Source: an uncultured Bacteroidota bacterium (GTDB taxonomy: Bacteria > Bacteroidota > Bacteroidia > Chitinophagales > Chitinophagaceae). From it: a stretch of DNA of 64,000 nt. Both the position numbers and the translations under genes were made by a program. Location: NCBI GenBank assembly GCA_903877645.1, contig CAIRES010000048.1, positions 102,783-166,782 on the forward strand. The letters run 5' to 3'. Positions 33,752-43,119 of the stretch are shown in pieces. Positions within the stretch are counted from its first letter, which is position 1, and each line of letters starts with the position of its first letter. The notes beneath the pieces are model-generated. The model was not told the DNA's origin. It searched no databases and saw only the letters and a list, made by a program, of their open reading frames with translations.

Positions 33752-34702
33752 ATGAACCCGGATATATCCATCGTCATACCGCTGTACAATGAAGAGGAAT
33801 CGCTGCCCGAGCTGGTGGCGTGGATCGAGCGTGTATGCGCCGAGAACAAATTCTCGCACGAGGTGGTGATGATAGATGATGGCAGTACAGATAGCAGTTG
33901 GGAGGTGATCAAGGGCCTTTCTGCCCAATACCCCGCTGTAAAAGCCATTAAATTCCAACGCAACTACGGCAAAAGCCCCGCCCTTTACGAAGGCTTCAAA
34001 GCCGCCGAAGGCAATGTGGTCATCACCATGGATGCCGACCTGCAGGACAGCCCCGACGAGATCCCCGGCCTCTACAGTATGATCGTTAATGATGGCTTCG
34101 ACCTCGTAAGCGGCTGGAAGAAGGTGCGTTATGATAATGCAGTGACTAAAAACCTCCCTTCCAAACTATATAATGGGGTGAACCGCTGGCTCAGCGGCAT
34201 CAAGCTGCATGATATGAACTGTGGGCTGAAGGCTTACAAACGCAAGGTCATCAAGAGCATAGAGGTATATGGCGAGATGCATCGGTTCATACCGGTGCTG
34301 GCAAAGCACGCAGGCTTTAAAAAGATAGGTGAGAAAGTAGTGCAGCACAGGCCCCGCAAGTATGGCGTATCCAAGTTTGGTTGGGAGCGCTTTATCAACG
34401 GTTTTCTTGATCTGTTGTCTATCCAGTTTGTAAGCCGTTTTGGTAAAAAACCCATGCACCTTTTTGGTACATTGGGCACTTTCACCTTCCTGGTGGGGTT
34501 TGTCATCGTTTTTTGGTTGTTGGCGGAGCGGATCAGGGAAGGGGCGGGTTTTGGCCTCACACACAAGATCGGGTTCTTTCTCGCCCCTCCTATAATGATC
34601 ATGGGCACTCTGTTTTTCCTAACGGGTTTTGTGTCCGAATTGGTGGTGCGTAATGCCGCCGACCGCAATGCGTATCTTACAGAAGAAAAGATAGGGCTTT
34701 AA
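33752..34702 (+). CDS. GT2 glycosyltransferase (GtrB/dolichol-phosphate-type)
   Basis: 316 aa. GT-A domain ~1-225: ISIVIPLYNEEESLPELV, DDGSTDSSWE, the DxD metal motif in MDADLQDSPDEIP, and HDMNCGLKAYKRKV. Two C-terminal transmembrane helices (about 240-262 and 280-305) follow. Such enzymes load a sugar onto undecaprenyl phosphate at the inner membrane for later transfer by GT-C enzymes such as those at 8.1 and 50.4 kb. Start set at ATG 33752; the upstream open frame runs into the palindromic element. Confidence 0.9.
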   Translation: MNPDISIVIPLYNEEESLPELVAWIERVCAENKFSHEVVMIDDGSTDSSWEVIKGLSAQYPAVKAIKFQRNYGKSPALYEGFKAAEGNVVITMDADLQDSPDEIPGLYSMIVNDGFDLVSGWKKVRYDNAVTKNLPSKLYNGVNRWLSGIKLHDMNCGLKAYKRKVIKSIEVYGEMHRFIPVLAKHAGFKKIGEKVVQHRPRKYGVSKFGWERFINGFLDLLSIQFVSRFGKKPMHLFGTLGTFTFLVGFVIVFWLLAERIREGAGFGLTHKIGFFLAPPIMIMGTLFFLTGFVSELVVRNAADRNAYLTEEKIGL

Positions 34703-34843
34703 GGCTGAAATAAAATTATTTCTCACCTGTTTTATGCTGTTTATCAATGTATTCATCAATAATGTACGCATTAACATTATTTTATTTGCCCATCAGCCGT
34801 TTTCTCGTTTAATTCCATCAATTTTGCGCTTCATTTATTTTTT

Positions 34844-37453
34844 ATGTATTCATTAAGGGCTATCCTCTTTTTTATATTTTTTTCAGTTACTATACCTGTT
34901 TTTGCACAGGGGGACAAGCCGGCCACAGGCAGTGTCTTTGGCAAACTTGCTGACGGCAATAAGGGCGCTGTTTCTTACGCCACGGTTACTTTGCTGCGCA
35001 CAGACTCCTCTGTAGTGAATGGCGATCTTTCCAAAGACGACGGTTCGTTCAGCATAGCGCCTACAGGTTTGGGTAGCTTTCTGGTGCATATAGAATCGGT
35101 TGGTATCGCATCTAAATGGTTGTCAGTGAGTGTTACTCCTGATGCCCCTGATAAAAACATGGGAACGATAGTCCTTACTTCTACCGAGAGCAAACTGAAG
35201 GATGTAAGTGTGATTGGTGAAAAACCGATCATGGAGCTGAAGGTGGATAAAAAAGTATTCAACGTAGAAAAGAACACAACTACCGCCGGTGGCAGCGCTA
35301 CTGATGTATTGCAGAATGTGCCCTCTGTATCAGTGGATGCTGATGGTACTGTAAATCTCAGGGGGAAAAGTGATGTTACTATACTCATAGATGGCAAGCC
35401 ATCTACCTTGCTGGGGTCAGATGTTCAGTCGGCCTTGCAGAGCCTGCCTGCCAGCAGCATAGAAAGTGTGGAAGTGATCACCAATCCATCTGCCAAGTAC
35501 GATGCGCAGGGCACCAGCGGTATCATTAACATCATCACCAAGAAAGATGGCCGCTTCGGTATGAACGGCAATTTGACACTTGGCGCCGGCACTAACGATA
35601 AATACAATGGCAACCTGGGCCTCAATGCCCGCAAAGGCAAGTGGAATGTATTCCTCAACAGCAGTGCCCGGCAGAATATCACCTACAATGATGTGTATAC
35701 TGATCGTACAAATTCAAAAATAGATTCGTCCTACCGCACCTTTGAGCATGTACCCCGTCATTTCAATGGCTTTTTTAATACTGTAGGAGCGTCGTTTGAT
35801 CCTGATAAATACAACTCTTTCACCCTTACCGAAAACATTAATGATATGATGTTCGGGTTCAAAGATTACTCTAACTATACTACATACGGCGGTCCATCAT
35901 TCGATGGCCCTGTTGTAGATAGTCAGTTCAGGACCTCTAATTTTGCAGTAAATATTTTTTCTCTTTCCTCCTCATTGGACTACAAGCGCAAGTTTAAAAA
36001 GAAAGACGAAGAGCTGAGTGTGGATGCGACCTACGCACATACCGATTTCAATCGGACACAGGATTATATTACCAACAATTTCCCCGACCCTTCAGGCTTC
36101 AATCCTATCGTAGAACATTCACCTGCCACAGGTAGCAACAGCACTGCTAATGTTTGGGCTGATTATACCGACCCGCTGTTCACCAAAAACGGCAAATTGG
36201 GCCTTGGTTTCAAATCACAGTTCTATAATTTTACCAGCAGCAATAACCCATTGATGAGCAATGGCGGTGGGGCATATGTGCCGGACTATACATTGCTGAG
36301 CGATTACAATTATTCGCAGCAAACCCATGCAGGATACGTGAACTGGAACGACCAGCTTGGAAAATTCAGCTACCAGGCAGGCCTGCGCGTAGAAGATGCA
36401 ATTTATGATGGCAACGGGCTTTTAGCAAGCAATGGCCCCGGCAAAGACACCTCCTTCCACAATAGCTTTTTCAATTTCTTTCCGTCGGCATTTGTCTCTT
36501 ACCAGTTGGCCAACCAGCAAAGCATATACCTTAATTACAGCAGGCGCACCAACAGGCCGGGCTTTATGCAGTTGCTGCCGTTCGTCGACCTGTCTAATCC
36601 GGGCACAGTAAACACAGGTAATCCTGCACTGATACCTGAATTCATCAACAACATCGAATTCAGCTACAGCAAGGCAGATAACAGGGGTGATAACTATATC
36701 CTGAGTGCTTATTATGCCTATACAGAAAACCTGATAGAAAAGATCACTACACCTCTTTCCGCCGAACAGGCCGCTCATTACGGCGTACCGCAAAGCGATC
36801 TGCTGGCACAGCCGGTAAACATCGCATCAGGTACCACCTATGGGCTGGAAGGCACAGGACACTTCCAGATCATACCGATATGGGATGCGACTTTGAATGT
36901 AAACTTTTTCCAAAACCAATTGATCGTCCCCAAAGCTGATTCGTTGCTCAGTAACAACAGCGGCTTCACCTGGTTTGGTAAAATAAATACCAACCTGAAG
37001 CTGCCCAAGAATTTTTCTTTCCAGGTGAATGCCAATTACGAATCGCCGAAGGTGGTGACACAGGGCACACTCCGGGAAACCTATTGGGTGGATGTGGCGC
37101 TGAAAAAAGGCTTCTGGAAGAACAAGGCTACCCTGGTTTTAAACTGCTCCGACATCTTCAACACCCATACCTCGTTCATCAACTATGGTTATGAGACCAT
37201 CAACCGCGTAAGGGAAACCCGCATCGGCAATATCACATTCACTTACCGTTTCGGGAAGACGGACCTGGGTAAGAGCAACACAGACAAGCAACATAAGCCC
37301 GATGATAAGAAGAAGCTGGCCCCAACTGATGAGGACAGGGAGAAGAACATGAAACAAGGCGACGACAACGACCAGGGTGGTGGCAATGGTGGCCAGGGTG
37401 GCGCCCCTGCGGGTGGCGGCAATAAAGGCAATGGTGGCGGAACCAACCATTAA
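34844..37453 (+). CDS. TonB-dependent-receptor-like outer-membrane barrel protein
   Basis: 869 aa. Signal peptide to FAQ (~22), a CarboxypepD-regulatory-like domain (~28-110; GKLADGNKGAVSYATVTLL...DDGSFSI), a plug domain (~130-230; ATDVLQNVPSVSVDADGTVNLRGK...VEVITNPSAKYDAQGTSGIINIITKK), then a beta barrel of the OMP_b-brl_3 type to ~820. No evident TonB box. The last ~50 residues are a charged, then Gly/Asn/Gln-rich tail (QGGGNGGQGG), unusual beyond a barrel end. No SusD partner follows, so a SUS-type polysaccharide role is not supported. Confidence 0.88.
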   Translation: MYSLRAILFFIFFSVTIPVFAQGDKPATGSVFGKLADGNKGAVSYATVTLLRTDSSVVNGDLSKDDGSFSIAPTGLGSFLVHIESVGIASKWLSVSVTPDAPDKNMGTIVLTSTESKLKDVSVIGEKPIMELKVDKKVFNVEKNTTTAGGSATDVLQNVPSVSVDADGTVNLRGKSDVTILIDGKPSTLLGSDVQSALQSLPASSIESVEVITNPSAKYDAQGTSGIINIITKKDGRFGMNGNLTLGAGTNDKYNGNLGLNARKGKWNVFLNSSARQNITYNDVYTDRTNSKIDSSYRTFEHVPRHFNGFFNTVGASFDPDKYNSFTLTENINDMMFGFKDYSNYTTYGGPSFDGPVVDSQFRTSNFAVNIFSLSSSLDYKRKFKKKDEELSVDATYAHTDFNRTQDYITNNFPDPSGFNPIVEHSPATGSNSTANVWADYTDPLFTKNGKLGLGFKSQFYNFTSSNNPLMSNGGGAYVPDYTLLSDYNYSQQTHAGYVNWNDQLGKFSYQAGLRVEDAIYDGNGLLASNGPGKDTSFHNSFFNFFPSAFVSYQLANQQSIYLNYSRRTNRPGFMQLLPFVDLSNPGTVNTGNPALIPEFINNIEFSYSKADNRGDNYILSAYYAYTENLIEKITTPLSAEQAAHYGVPQSDLLAQPVNIASGTTYGLEGTGHFQIIPIWDATLNVNFFQNQLIVPKADSLLSNNSGFTWFGKINTNLKLPKNFSFQVNANYESPKVVTQGTLRETYWVDVALKKGFWKNKATLVLNCSDIFNTHTSFINYGYETINRVRETRIGNITFTYRFGKTDLGKSNTDKQHKPDDKKKLAPTDEDREKNMKQGDDNDQGGGNGGQGGAPAGGGNKGNGGGTNH

Positions 37454-37487
37454 TAAGCTATCTTTATACAATCGAAAAGAACAACGT

Positions 37488-38246
37488 ATGACAACATTCA
37501 AAAAGGCAGCAGTTATTATTGGTTTGCTCACAGGGGCTTCATCCATTGCTCATGCCCAGGTTTTGCGCGATTATATCAGCGATGCCGATAAAACATTTCA
37601 AAAAGTAAAAAGTGGCAACAAATCAGGTGGTGGGTCTTTATCCAGCGCAGATATCAGTGCCGGCCTGAAACAGGCTTTGCAGCTAGGTGCCCAGAATGCT
37701 ACGGGCAAGGTATCTGCTGTGAATGGCTTTTTCGGGAATGCGCTCATAAAGGTGCTCATGCCACCGGAAGCGAAGAAAGTGGAGAATACCCTGCGTGAGT
37801 TCGGACTCGGTAGCCAGGTGGATGATGCCATTCTGACTATGAACCGGGCTGCCGAAGATGCTTCAGCAAAAGCACTCCCAATATTTATCAATGCTATCAA
37901 GAATATGTCTATCCAGGACGGGTTGGCTATACTGAAGGGCGGTAATAATGCGGCCACAAACTACCTGAAGCAAAAGACAACCGCAGCCCTCACTGCCGCC
38001 TTCAGGCCGGTGATCGAAGAGTCACTGGAAAAGGTAAATGCTACCAAGTACTGGTCTACTGTATTTACTACCTACAACGAGCTGCCTACCACCTTCAACA
38101 AGATCAACCCCGATCTTGCTGCTTATGTCACCGAGCGTGCCCTCAATGGCGTATTCGTGTACATAGCTGATGAAGAGCAGAAGATCCGTCTCGACCCGGC
38201 TGCCCGTGTCACTGATCTGCTCAAAAAGGTCTTCGCTAAGCAATAA
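37488..38246 (+). CDS. DUF4197 exported protein
   Basis: 252 aa. Signal peptide (GLLTGASSIAHAQ), then the helical DUF4197 domain: ISAGLKQALQLGAQNATGKVSAVNGFFGNALIKVLMPPEAKKVENTLREFG, ISIQDGLAILKGGNNAATNYLKQKT, and a C-terminal repeat of helices. Periplasmic protein of unknown function found across Bacteroidota and Proteobacteria. Start set at ATG 37488, 34 nt after the barrel gene stop. A terminator follows. Confidence 0.85.
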   Translation: MTTFKKAAVIIGLLTGASSIAHAQVLRDYISDADKTFQKVKSGNKSGGGSLSSADISAGLKQALQLGAQNATGKVSAVNGFFGNALIKVLMPPEAKKVENTLREFGLGSQVDDAILTMNRAAEDASAKALPIFINAIKNMSIQDGLAILKGGNNAATNYLKQKTTAALTAAFRPVIEESLEKVNATKYWSTVFTTYNELPTTFNKINPDLAAYVTERALNGVFVYIADEEQKIRLDPAARVTDLLKKVFAKQ

Positions 38247-38305
38247 CTGTTCCGGTAGGGGCACTTTCGTTTGCAGTTTGCGATAAATTGTTATATATTG
38301 CACAT

Positions 38306-38337
38306 AAGGCCATCAGTGCTGATGGCCTGTTTTTTTT
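38306..38337 (+). terminator. Terminator after the DUF4197 gene
   Basis: A 10-bp stem AGGCCATCAG/CTGATGGCCT with a TG loop, followed by eight T. Confidence 0.9.
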
Positions 38338-38352
38338 AAAAGAGTATAACCT

Positions 38353-40014
38353 ATGTTACAGGAACCAATTACTACTGATCTCTCCGGCTGGTGGGAAACA
38401 CTATCTTTCCCCGGCAAAGAATTATTCCGGCTCGATGCATCCGGCGATATCGTGTTGCTGCAAAACAGCAATGTCACTGAGCGCGTCATAGCTACGGTAT
38501 CTGCTGAGAACAGTGGCGCTGTATTGAACAGCCTGCGCGAAAAATATGCCGCCACCGAGGCAAAGGTGTATGAACTGGAAGTGGAATGGCTCGCGACAGA
38601 AGACAAACTGAAATTAGCTGATAAAATAACCCAGGTAAAAGAATACCTGCAAACTGTGGCTGCTGTAGGCGACCTTAAAAAACTGGCCTTACTGGTACAT
38701 GACTGGGAGCATACCTTATTCGCCATCACCGAAGAGAATTACGCTGTGAAGCTGAAGCTCACCGAACTGGCTGAAAGCCTTGCGGAGAGCACAGACTGGA
38801 AAGAAGCTACCCAGGCCCTCAAAGACATTGGCGACAAATGGAAAGAGGCCGGCTATGTAAATAAAGGCCGCAACGAAAAACTGTGGGCAAGAATAGAAGC
38901 TGCCCGTAAGGTGTTTCATGACCGCAAGCGATTACAGCATAAGGAAGAAGAAAAGGACATGCTCCTCAACCTCGACCTTAAAATAGACCTCGTGGAGCAG
39001 GCAGAATCTATTGCGGCATCTACCGACTGGAAAACGACAACCGATACCTTCATTCGCCTCACCGAAGAGTGGAAAACGATAGGCCATACGCTCAATAAAA
39101 AGAACGAAGAGCTGTGGCAACGCTTCATAGCTGCAAAGACTGCTTTCTTTGATAAGAAAAAGGAGCACTCGGATAAGATACAGGTAGAGCAAGAGAACAA
39201 CTACATAGTAAAACAGGCGATAGTAGAGAAGGCAGAAGCCCTCAAAGACAGCACCGACTGGACGAAGACCACGCAGGCATTCGCGGCCCTCTCAGAAGAG
39301 TGGAAGAACACAGGCCGTGTGCCCAAAGAAAAGGGCGATGACCTGTGGACGATGTTCAATGCGGCTAAAGACCAGTTCTTTGGCGCTAAGAAGATACATT
39401 TTGATGCCCTGCGCAGTGTACAGGAAAACAACTACAACCTCAAGAAAGAGATATGCGACCGTGCCGAGTGGCTCAAGAACTCCACCCAGTGGGGCAGCGC
39501 CAGCGCCGAGATGAACGAGCTGTTTGAAGAATGGAAGACAATAGGCCCAATACCGCACTCCTATGGTGATGATATGTGGAAAGCATTCACCGCCGCCCGT
39601 AAGCACTTCTTTGCCCGTAAAGATGCCAACCGCGAGCAGCGCAAGCAACAGGACGAAGATCACAGGGCAGCCCGTATAGCCCACGACAAAGCACAGGTAC
39701 ACAAACTCTTTGCTGAGATCAAAGAAGAAGAGGCCAATCTCGCCGACTTCCATATCTCTATCAACAACATAACTCCCGGCAAAAAAGCCGCAGAGCTGAA
39801 AAGCCACCTGGAGAAGCTGATCGCAGACACCACTGTGAAAATAAAGCGCATGAAGGAAAAGTACGATGCCATCATGGCCGAAGACAAACCCAAAGCGCCT
39901 GTAACCAACGTTGCTGCACCTGAAGAAGCTACCCCCAACGCAGAAGAACCAACAGCGTCTACGGTGGCAGAAGCTGGCAATGCCGAAGAACAAGCACCTG
40001 ACGCTACCAACTAA
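38353..40014 (+). CDS. DUF349 repeat protein
   Basis: 553 aa, strongly helical and charged. Residues ~130-460 hold five DUF349-type repeats of ~75 residues, each with an STDWK/STQWG element and an EWK-GxxPxxxxDDLWxxFxAAxxxFF block. A Lys/Glu-rich helix and an acidic Ala/Thr/Glu/Pro tail (residues ~500-553) end the protein. No signal peptide. DUF349 proteins are predicted coiled-coil scaffolds of unknown role. It starts within 20 nt of the preceding terminator and so has its own promoter there. Confidence 0.85.
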   Translation: MLQEPITTDLSGWWETLSFPGKELFRLDASGDIVLLQNSNVTERVIATVSAENSGAVLNSLREKYAATEAKVYELEVEWLATEDKLKLADKITQVKEYLQTVAAVGDLKKLALLVHDWEHTLFAITEENYAVKLKLTELAESLAESTDWKEATQALKDIGDKWKEAGYVNKGRNEKLWARIEAARKVFHDRKRLQHKEEEKDMLLNLDLKIDLVEQAESIAASTDWKTTTDTFIRLTEEWKTIGHTLNKKNEELWQRFIAAKTAFFDKKKEHSDKIQVEQENNYIVKQAIVEKAEALKDSTDWTKTTQAFAALSEEWKNTGRVPKEKGDDLWTMFNAAKDQFFGAKKIHFDALRSVQENNYNLKKEICDRAEWLKNSTQWGSASAEMNELFEEWKTIGPIPHSYGDDMWKAFTAARKHFFARKDANREQRKQQDEDHRAARIAHDKAQVHKLFAEIKEEEANLADFHISINNITPGKKAAELKSHLEKLIADTTVKIKRMKEKYDAIMAEDKPKAPVTNVAAPEEATPNAEEPTASTVAEAGNAEEQAPDATN

Positions 40015-40037
40015 ACGTAACTCCGGACGATATAACT

Positions 40038-40071
40038 CCGAACAAAAGAGGCGCAAGCCTCTTTTGTTCGG
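40038..40071 (+). terminator. 15-bp hairpin with GCAA loop after the DUF349 gene
   Basis: Perfect stem CCGAACAAAAGAGGC/GCCTCTTTTGTTCGG capped by GCAA, a GNRA tetraloop, 23 nt after the stop. The T run lies within the stem, so termination may be helped by the very stable hairpin. Confidence 0.7.
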
Positions 40072-40160
40072 TCAGGGGTTGTCACACTCGTGCAAGGTTA
40101 ATTAACAATTGCCGCCTTCATTTCTACGATAATTCCTCCTTTTCTCACAATTTATTTATG

Positions 40161-40168
40161 TAGGTTTG
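40161..40168 (+). promoter_or_regulatory. -7 box TAGGTTTG upstream of the lutB-like gene
   Basis: Exact TAnnTTTG match, 55 nt before the chosen ATG (40224). A weaker TTAATTTG lies 4 nt before that ATG. Confidence 0.4.
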
Positions 40169-40223
40169 TGTGAACTGGTACGGTTTTATAGCCGTGACCT
40201 ATATTGACTTTTTAATTTGCAAA

Positions 40224-41600
40224 ATGAGCGAGCAACAAAAAGTTTTTCTTGCCAAAAGTGAGATCAAAGCACACGACCTGGAGCATAAGCGCAAGGTAGC
40301 TTTCAACATACAGAAATATAACGACAGCGTAGTAAAGGGCAAGCAGCAGTTTGCACAACTGGAGGTAGCCCGTCAAAAAGCCAAGAACATCAAGTGGAAA
40401 GTGATGGAGCAGCTCGATAAATACCTCGAGCAGTTCGAAAAGAACTTCACGGCCCGTGGTGGCAAGCTCATCTGGGCCGAGACTGCTGACGAAGCTCTGC
40501 AGGCCATACTACAGATCTGCGAAGAGAAGAACACCAAACAGGTGGTCAAGGCAAAGTCAATGGTGACCGAGGAGATACACCTCAACGACTTCCTGGCTAA
40601 GAATGGCATTGAGTCAGTGGAGACAGACCTGGGCGAGTACATACAGCAACTGGATGGCGAACCGCCCTACCACATCGTAACCCCCGCGATGCACAAGAGC
40701 AAGGAAGATGTGGCCCGTGTATTCCATGAGAAGCTGGGCACAGAGCCCAACCTTACCCCACCCGAGATCACCAAGATAGCCCGCCGCAACCTGCGGCAGA
40801 AGTACATCACGGCCGAGGTAGGCATTACCGGTGGCAACTTTCTGCTGGCTGATGTAGGTGGTGTGTGCGTGACGGAAAACGAAGGCAATGGTCGCCTTTG
40901 CACCACATTTCCTAAAACGCAAATATCGATAGTAGGTATAGAAAAGCTGCTGCCGTCTATCAACGACCTGCACCTGTTCTGGCCGCTGCTCGCCACATTT
41001 GGTACCGGGCAGAATGTGACTGTATATAACACCGTATTCACCGGCCCGCGCAAGGCAGACGAGACCGATGGCCCCGAGGAGATGTATGTGATACTGCTCG
41101 ACAACGGCCGCACCAACCTGCTGCGCAAAGAAGTGCGGGAGAGTATGTACTGCATCCGCTGCGGCAGTTGCCTCAATGCCTGCCCTGTGTATAAGAACAT
41201 TGGTGGTCATGCCTATGGCGCTACATATAGCGGGCCTATTGGCTCAGTGATCACACCGCACCTGCAGGGTATGGAAGAGTACAAGCACCTGAGCTATGCC
41301 AGTAGCCTTTGCGGCAATTGCACAGAAGTATGCCCCCTCAAGATCAATATACACGAGATGCTGCTCGTAAACCGAAGCATAGCCGTAGATGAACGCCTGA
41401 ACAACAATACCGAGAACATTACATGGGCTCTGTGGAAGCAAGCTATGCTTAGCCGCAGGCTGATGAACGTGGCCAGCCCGTCTATGAAGGAGAAGGTCAT
41501 CAACAAGCTCTTTGCCGATAGCTGGGTGCGCCACCGTGGCCCGCTCCACTTTGCCGGCCGCTCCTTCAACAAGATGTGGAAGGATAGAAACAATAACTGA
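40224..41600 (+). CDS. LutB/YkgF-family iron-sulfur protein
   Basis: 458 aa. N-terminal LUD domain, then two 4Fe-4S motifs: CIRCGSCLNACPVY and CGNCTEVCPLKI. This is the layout of LutB, part of the LutABC lactate oxidation complex. Start set at ATG 40224 (MSEQQKVFLAKSE), where the family N-terminus begins. lutA and lutC are absent nearby, so lactate use is not proven. The stop overlaps the next start (TGATG), which couples it to the deacetylase-like gene. Confidence 0.85.
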   Translation: MSEQQKVFLAKSEIKAHDLEHKRKVAFNIQKYNDSVVKGKQQFAQLEVARQKAKNIKWKVMEQLDKYLEQFEKNFTARGGKLIWAETADEALQAILQICEEKNTKQVVKAKSMVTEEIHLNDFLAKNGIESVETDLGEYIQQLDGEPPYHIVTPAMHKSKEDVARVFHEKLGTEPNLTPPEITKIARRNLRQKYITAEVGITGGNFLLADVGGVCVTENEGNGRLCTTFPKTQISIVGIEKLLPSINDLHLFWPLLATFGTGQNVTVYNTVFTGPRKADETDGPEEMYVILLDNGRTNLLRKEVRESMYCIRCGSCLNACPVYKNIGGHAYGATYSGPIGSVITPHLQGMEEYKHLSYASSLCGNCTEVCPLKINIHEMLLVNRSIAVDERLNNNTENITWALWKQAMLSRRLMNVASPSMKEKVINKLFADSWVRHRGPLHFAGRSFNKMWKDRNNN

Positions 41601-42937
41601 TGGATACAATAGTCGTATATAGCGCCAAACGTAGCCCCCGCCTCACTTATGTGCTGGACTGGCTGCTGAAGGAGCGCCTGCATACAGGCTGTACCATTGT
41701 GCATGATATAAAAGAAACTGAAGGCCTGCCCTTCTTTATCTCTTATGGCCAGGTATTGCCCGGCGCACTGTGCATACCTGCCCATGGCCTGCTGTGGCAA
41801 ACGGGCACACAATCACCCGAGATCAAAACAGGCAATTGGCATAACCTGCCCACGATCTTTGCCACTGAGGAGCAGGGATATACGCTGCCGTTCGATATAC
41901 TATCTGCCATATTTTTTCTCATATCCCGCTACGAAGAATATTATACTTACAAGCCCGATAAACATGGCCGCTACCCGGCTACCGAGAGCATACTCTACAA
42001 GCTATCCTGGCTGCAACGCCCGCTGGTGGACGAGTGGATACATATCCTGCGCTCGAAACTGCGCCCGCTGGCAGAAATGCCCCTGCCGGCCCCTGCCTAT
42101 ATATACCAGCCCAGCTACGATATAGACATGGCCTACTCGCACCTGCACAAGGGCGTGCGCCGCATAGTTGGCGCATACATCCGCGCACTGCTGAAGGGGG
42201 ATGTACAACAGATCAGTGAGCGCACACAGGTGCTTAAGAACAAACAAAAGGACCCCTACGATTCATTCAGGTGGCTGAAACAATTGCACAAGCAATATGA
42301 TTACAAGCCGCTGTACTTCATACTGTCTGCGCTCAAGACCACTGCCTACGATAAGAACATACACCCTGAGCATCCTGCTATGCTGCGCGTCATCAGGCAA
42401 CTGGTAAAGGAAGGCCCGATGGGTATACACCCCTCTTACTATTCGGCAGAGGATGATACTGTGAGCAGGGAGAAGAAGATACTCGAACATATCTCTGCGC
42501 ATCACATCACCATTTCCCGGCAGCACTATATGCGCATCGCTACACCCGGTACGTACCGGCTGCTGCTGCACAATCACATTCAGCAAGACTACAGTATGGG
42601 CTATGGTTCGCATCTCGGATTCCGTGCAGGCACGGGCTGCTCCTTCCTCTGGTACGACCTGGAACAGGACACCACTACCACATTGCGGGTACATCCATTC
42701 TGCTTCATGGATACCACAGCCCACTTCGGGATGGGGATCACTGCGTCAGAGGCGTTCATGCTGCTGGGCAAGATGAGCGCCATACTGCAGCAGACCGGCA
42801 GCACCCTCGTCACCGTGTTCCACAACTTCTCCCTCGGTACCGGTACCGAATGGAAGGGCTGGCGACAGGCCTACGAAGACTTTGTACAGGAGCAAGCCGG
42901 CATTATGACCAAATCTGTATTAGTGGATGGTCATTAG
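41600..42937 (+). CDS. DUF7033/polysaccharide-deacetylase-like protein
   Basis: 445 aa. The N-terminal ~90 residues match the DUF7033-type domain (LPFFISYGQVLPGALCIPAHGLLWQ...). The rest has NodB-like elements: PSYDIDMAYSHLHKG in place of the TFDDG motif, KPLYFILSALKT, and GIHPSYYSAED. The metal-site motif is altered, as usual in this Bacteroidota group, so the deacetylase chemistry is uncertain. No signal peptide. Translationally coupled to the lutB-like gene by a 1-bp overlap. Followed by a CACATAGG palindrome. Confidence 0.75.
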   Translation: MDTIVVYSAKRSPRLTYVLDWLLKERLHTGCTIVHDIKETEGLPFFISYGQVLPGALCIPAHGLLWQTGTQSPEIKTGNWHNLPTIFATEEQGYTLPFDILSAIFFLISRYEEYYTYKPDKHGRYPATESILYKLSWLQRPLVDEWIHILRSKLRPLAEMPLPAPAYIYQPSYDIDMAYSHLHKGVRRIVGAYIRALLKGDVQQISERTQVLKNKQKDPYDSFRWLKQLHKQYDYKPLYFILSALKTTAYDKNIHPEHPAMLRVIRQLVKEGPMGIHPSYYSAEDDTVSREKKILEHISAHHITISRQHYMRIATPGTYRLLLHNHIQQDYSMGYGSHLGFRAGTGCSFLWYDLEQDTTTTLRVHPFCFMDTTAHFGMGITASEAFMLLGKMSAILQQTGSTLVTVFHNFSLGTGTEWKGWRQAYEDFVQEQAGIMTKSVLVDGH

Positions 42938-42962
42938 TGGAAAGACCAATGCGACCTATTTT

Positions 42963-43086
42963 CCACCAAGTAGGCACATAGACCACATAGGTGTTATCTC
43001 AAAATCTATGTGCGCTCTCACTCATTTGGTTTCAGATCACATAGGGCAACGAACGGTCTTATGTGCACTATGTGCCTATGTGGTGG
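42963..43086. repeat. CACATAGG palindromic element, copy A
   Basis: Left arm from CCACCAAGTAGGCACATAG to ACCACATAG; right arm CTATGTGCCTATGTGGTGG. Internal CTATGTG and CACATAG half-units occur too. 124 bp. Same arms as copies B, C and D. It ends 10 bp before the -7 box of the following gene. Confidence 0.88.
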
Positions 43087-43095
43087 CATTTTCTC

Positions 43096-43103
43096 TAACT
43101 TTG
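43096..43103 (+). promoter_or_regulatory. -7 box TAACTTTG beside copy A of the palindromic element
   Basis: Exact TAnnTTTG, 16 nt before the ATG at 43120. The -33 region would fall at the right end of the palindrome. Confidence 0.45.
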
Positions 43104-43119
43104 GTTAAAACTATTTACA

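Noticed and set aside
34844..38246. SUS-type polysaccharide utilisation locus
   Set aside because: The barrel gene is followed by DUF4197 and DUF349 genes; there is no SusD-like lipoprotein or glycoside hydrolase next to it.
40224..42937. Complete lactate utilisation operon lutABC
   Set aside because: Only the lutB-like gene is present; its partner is a deacetylase-like gene, and neither lutA nor lutC is nearby.
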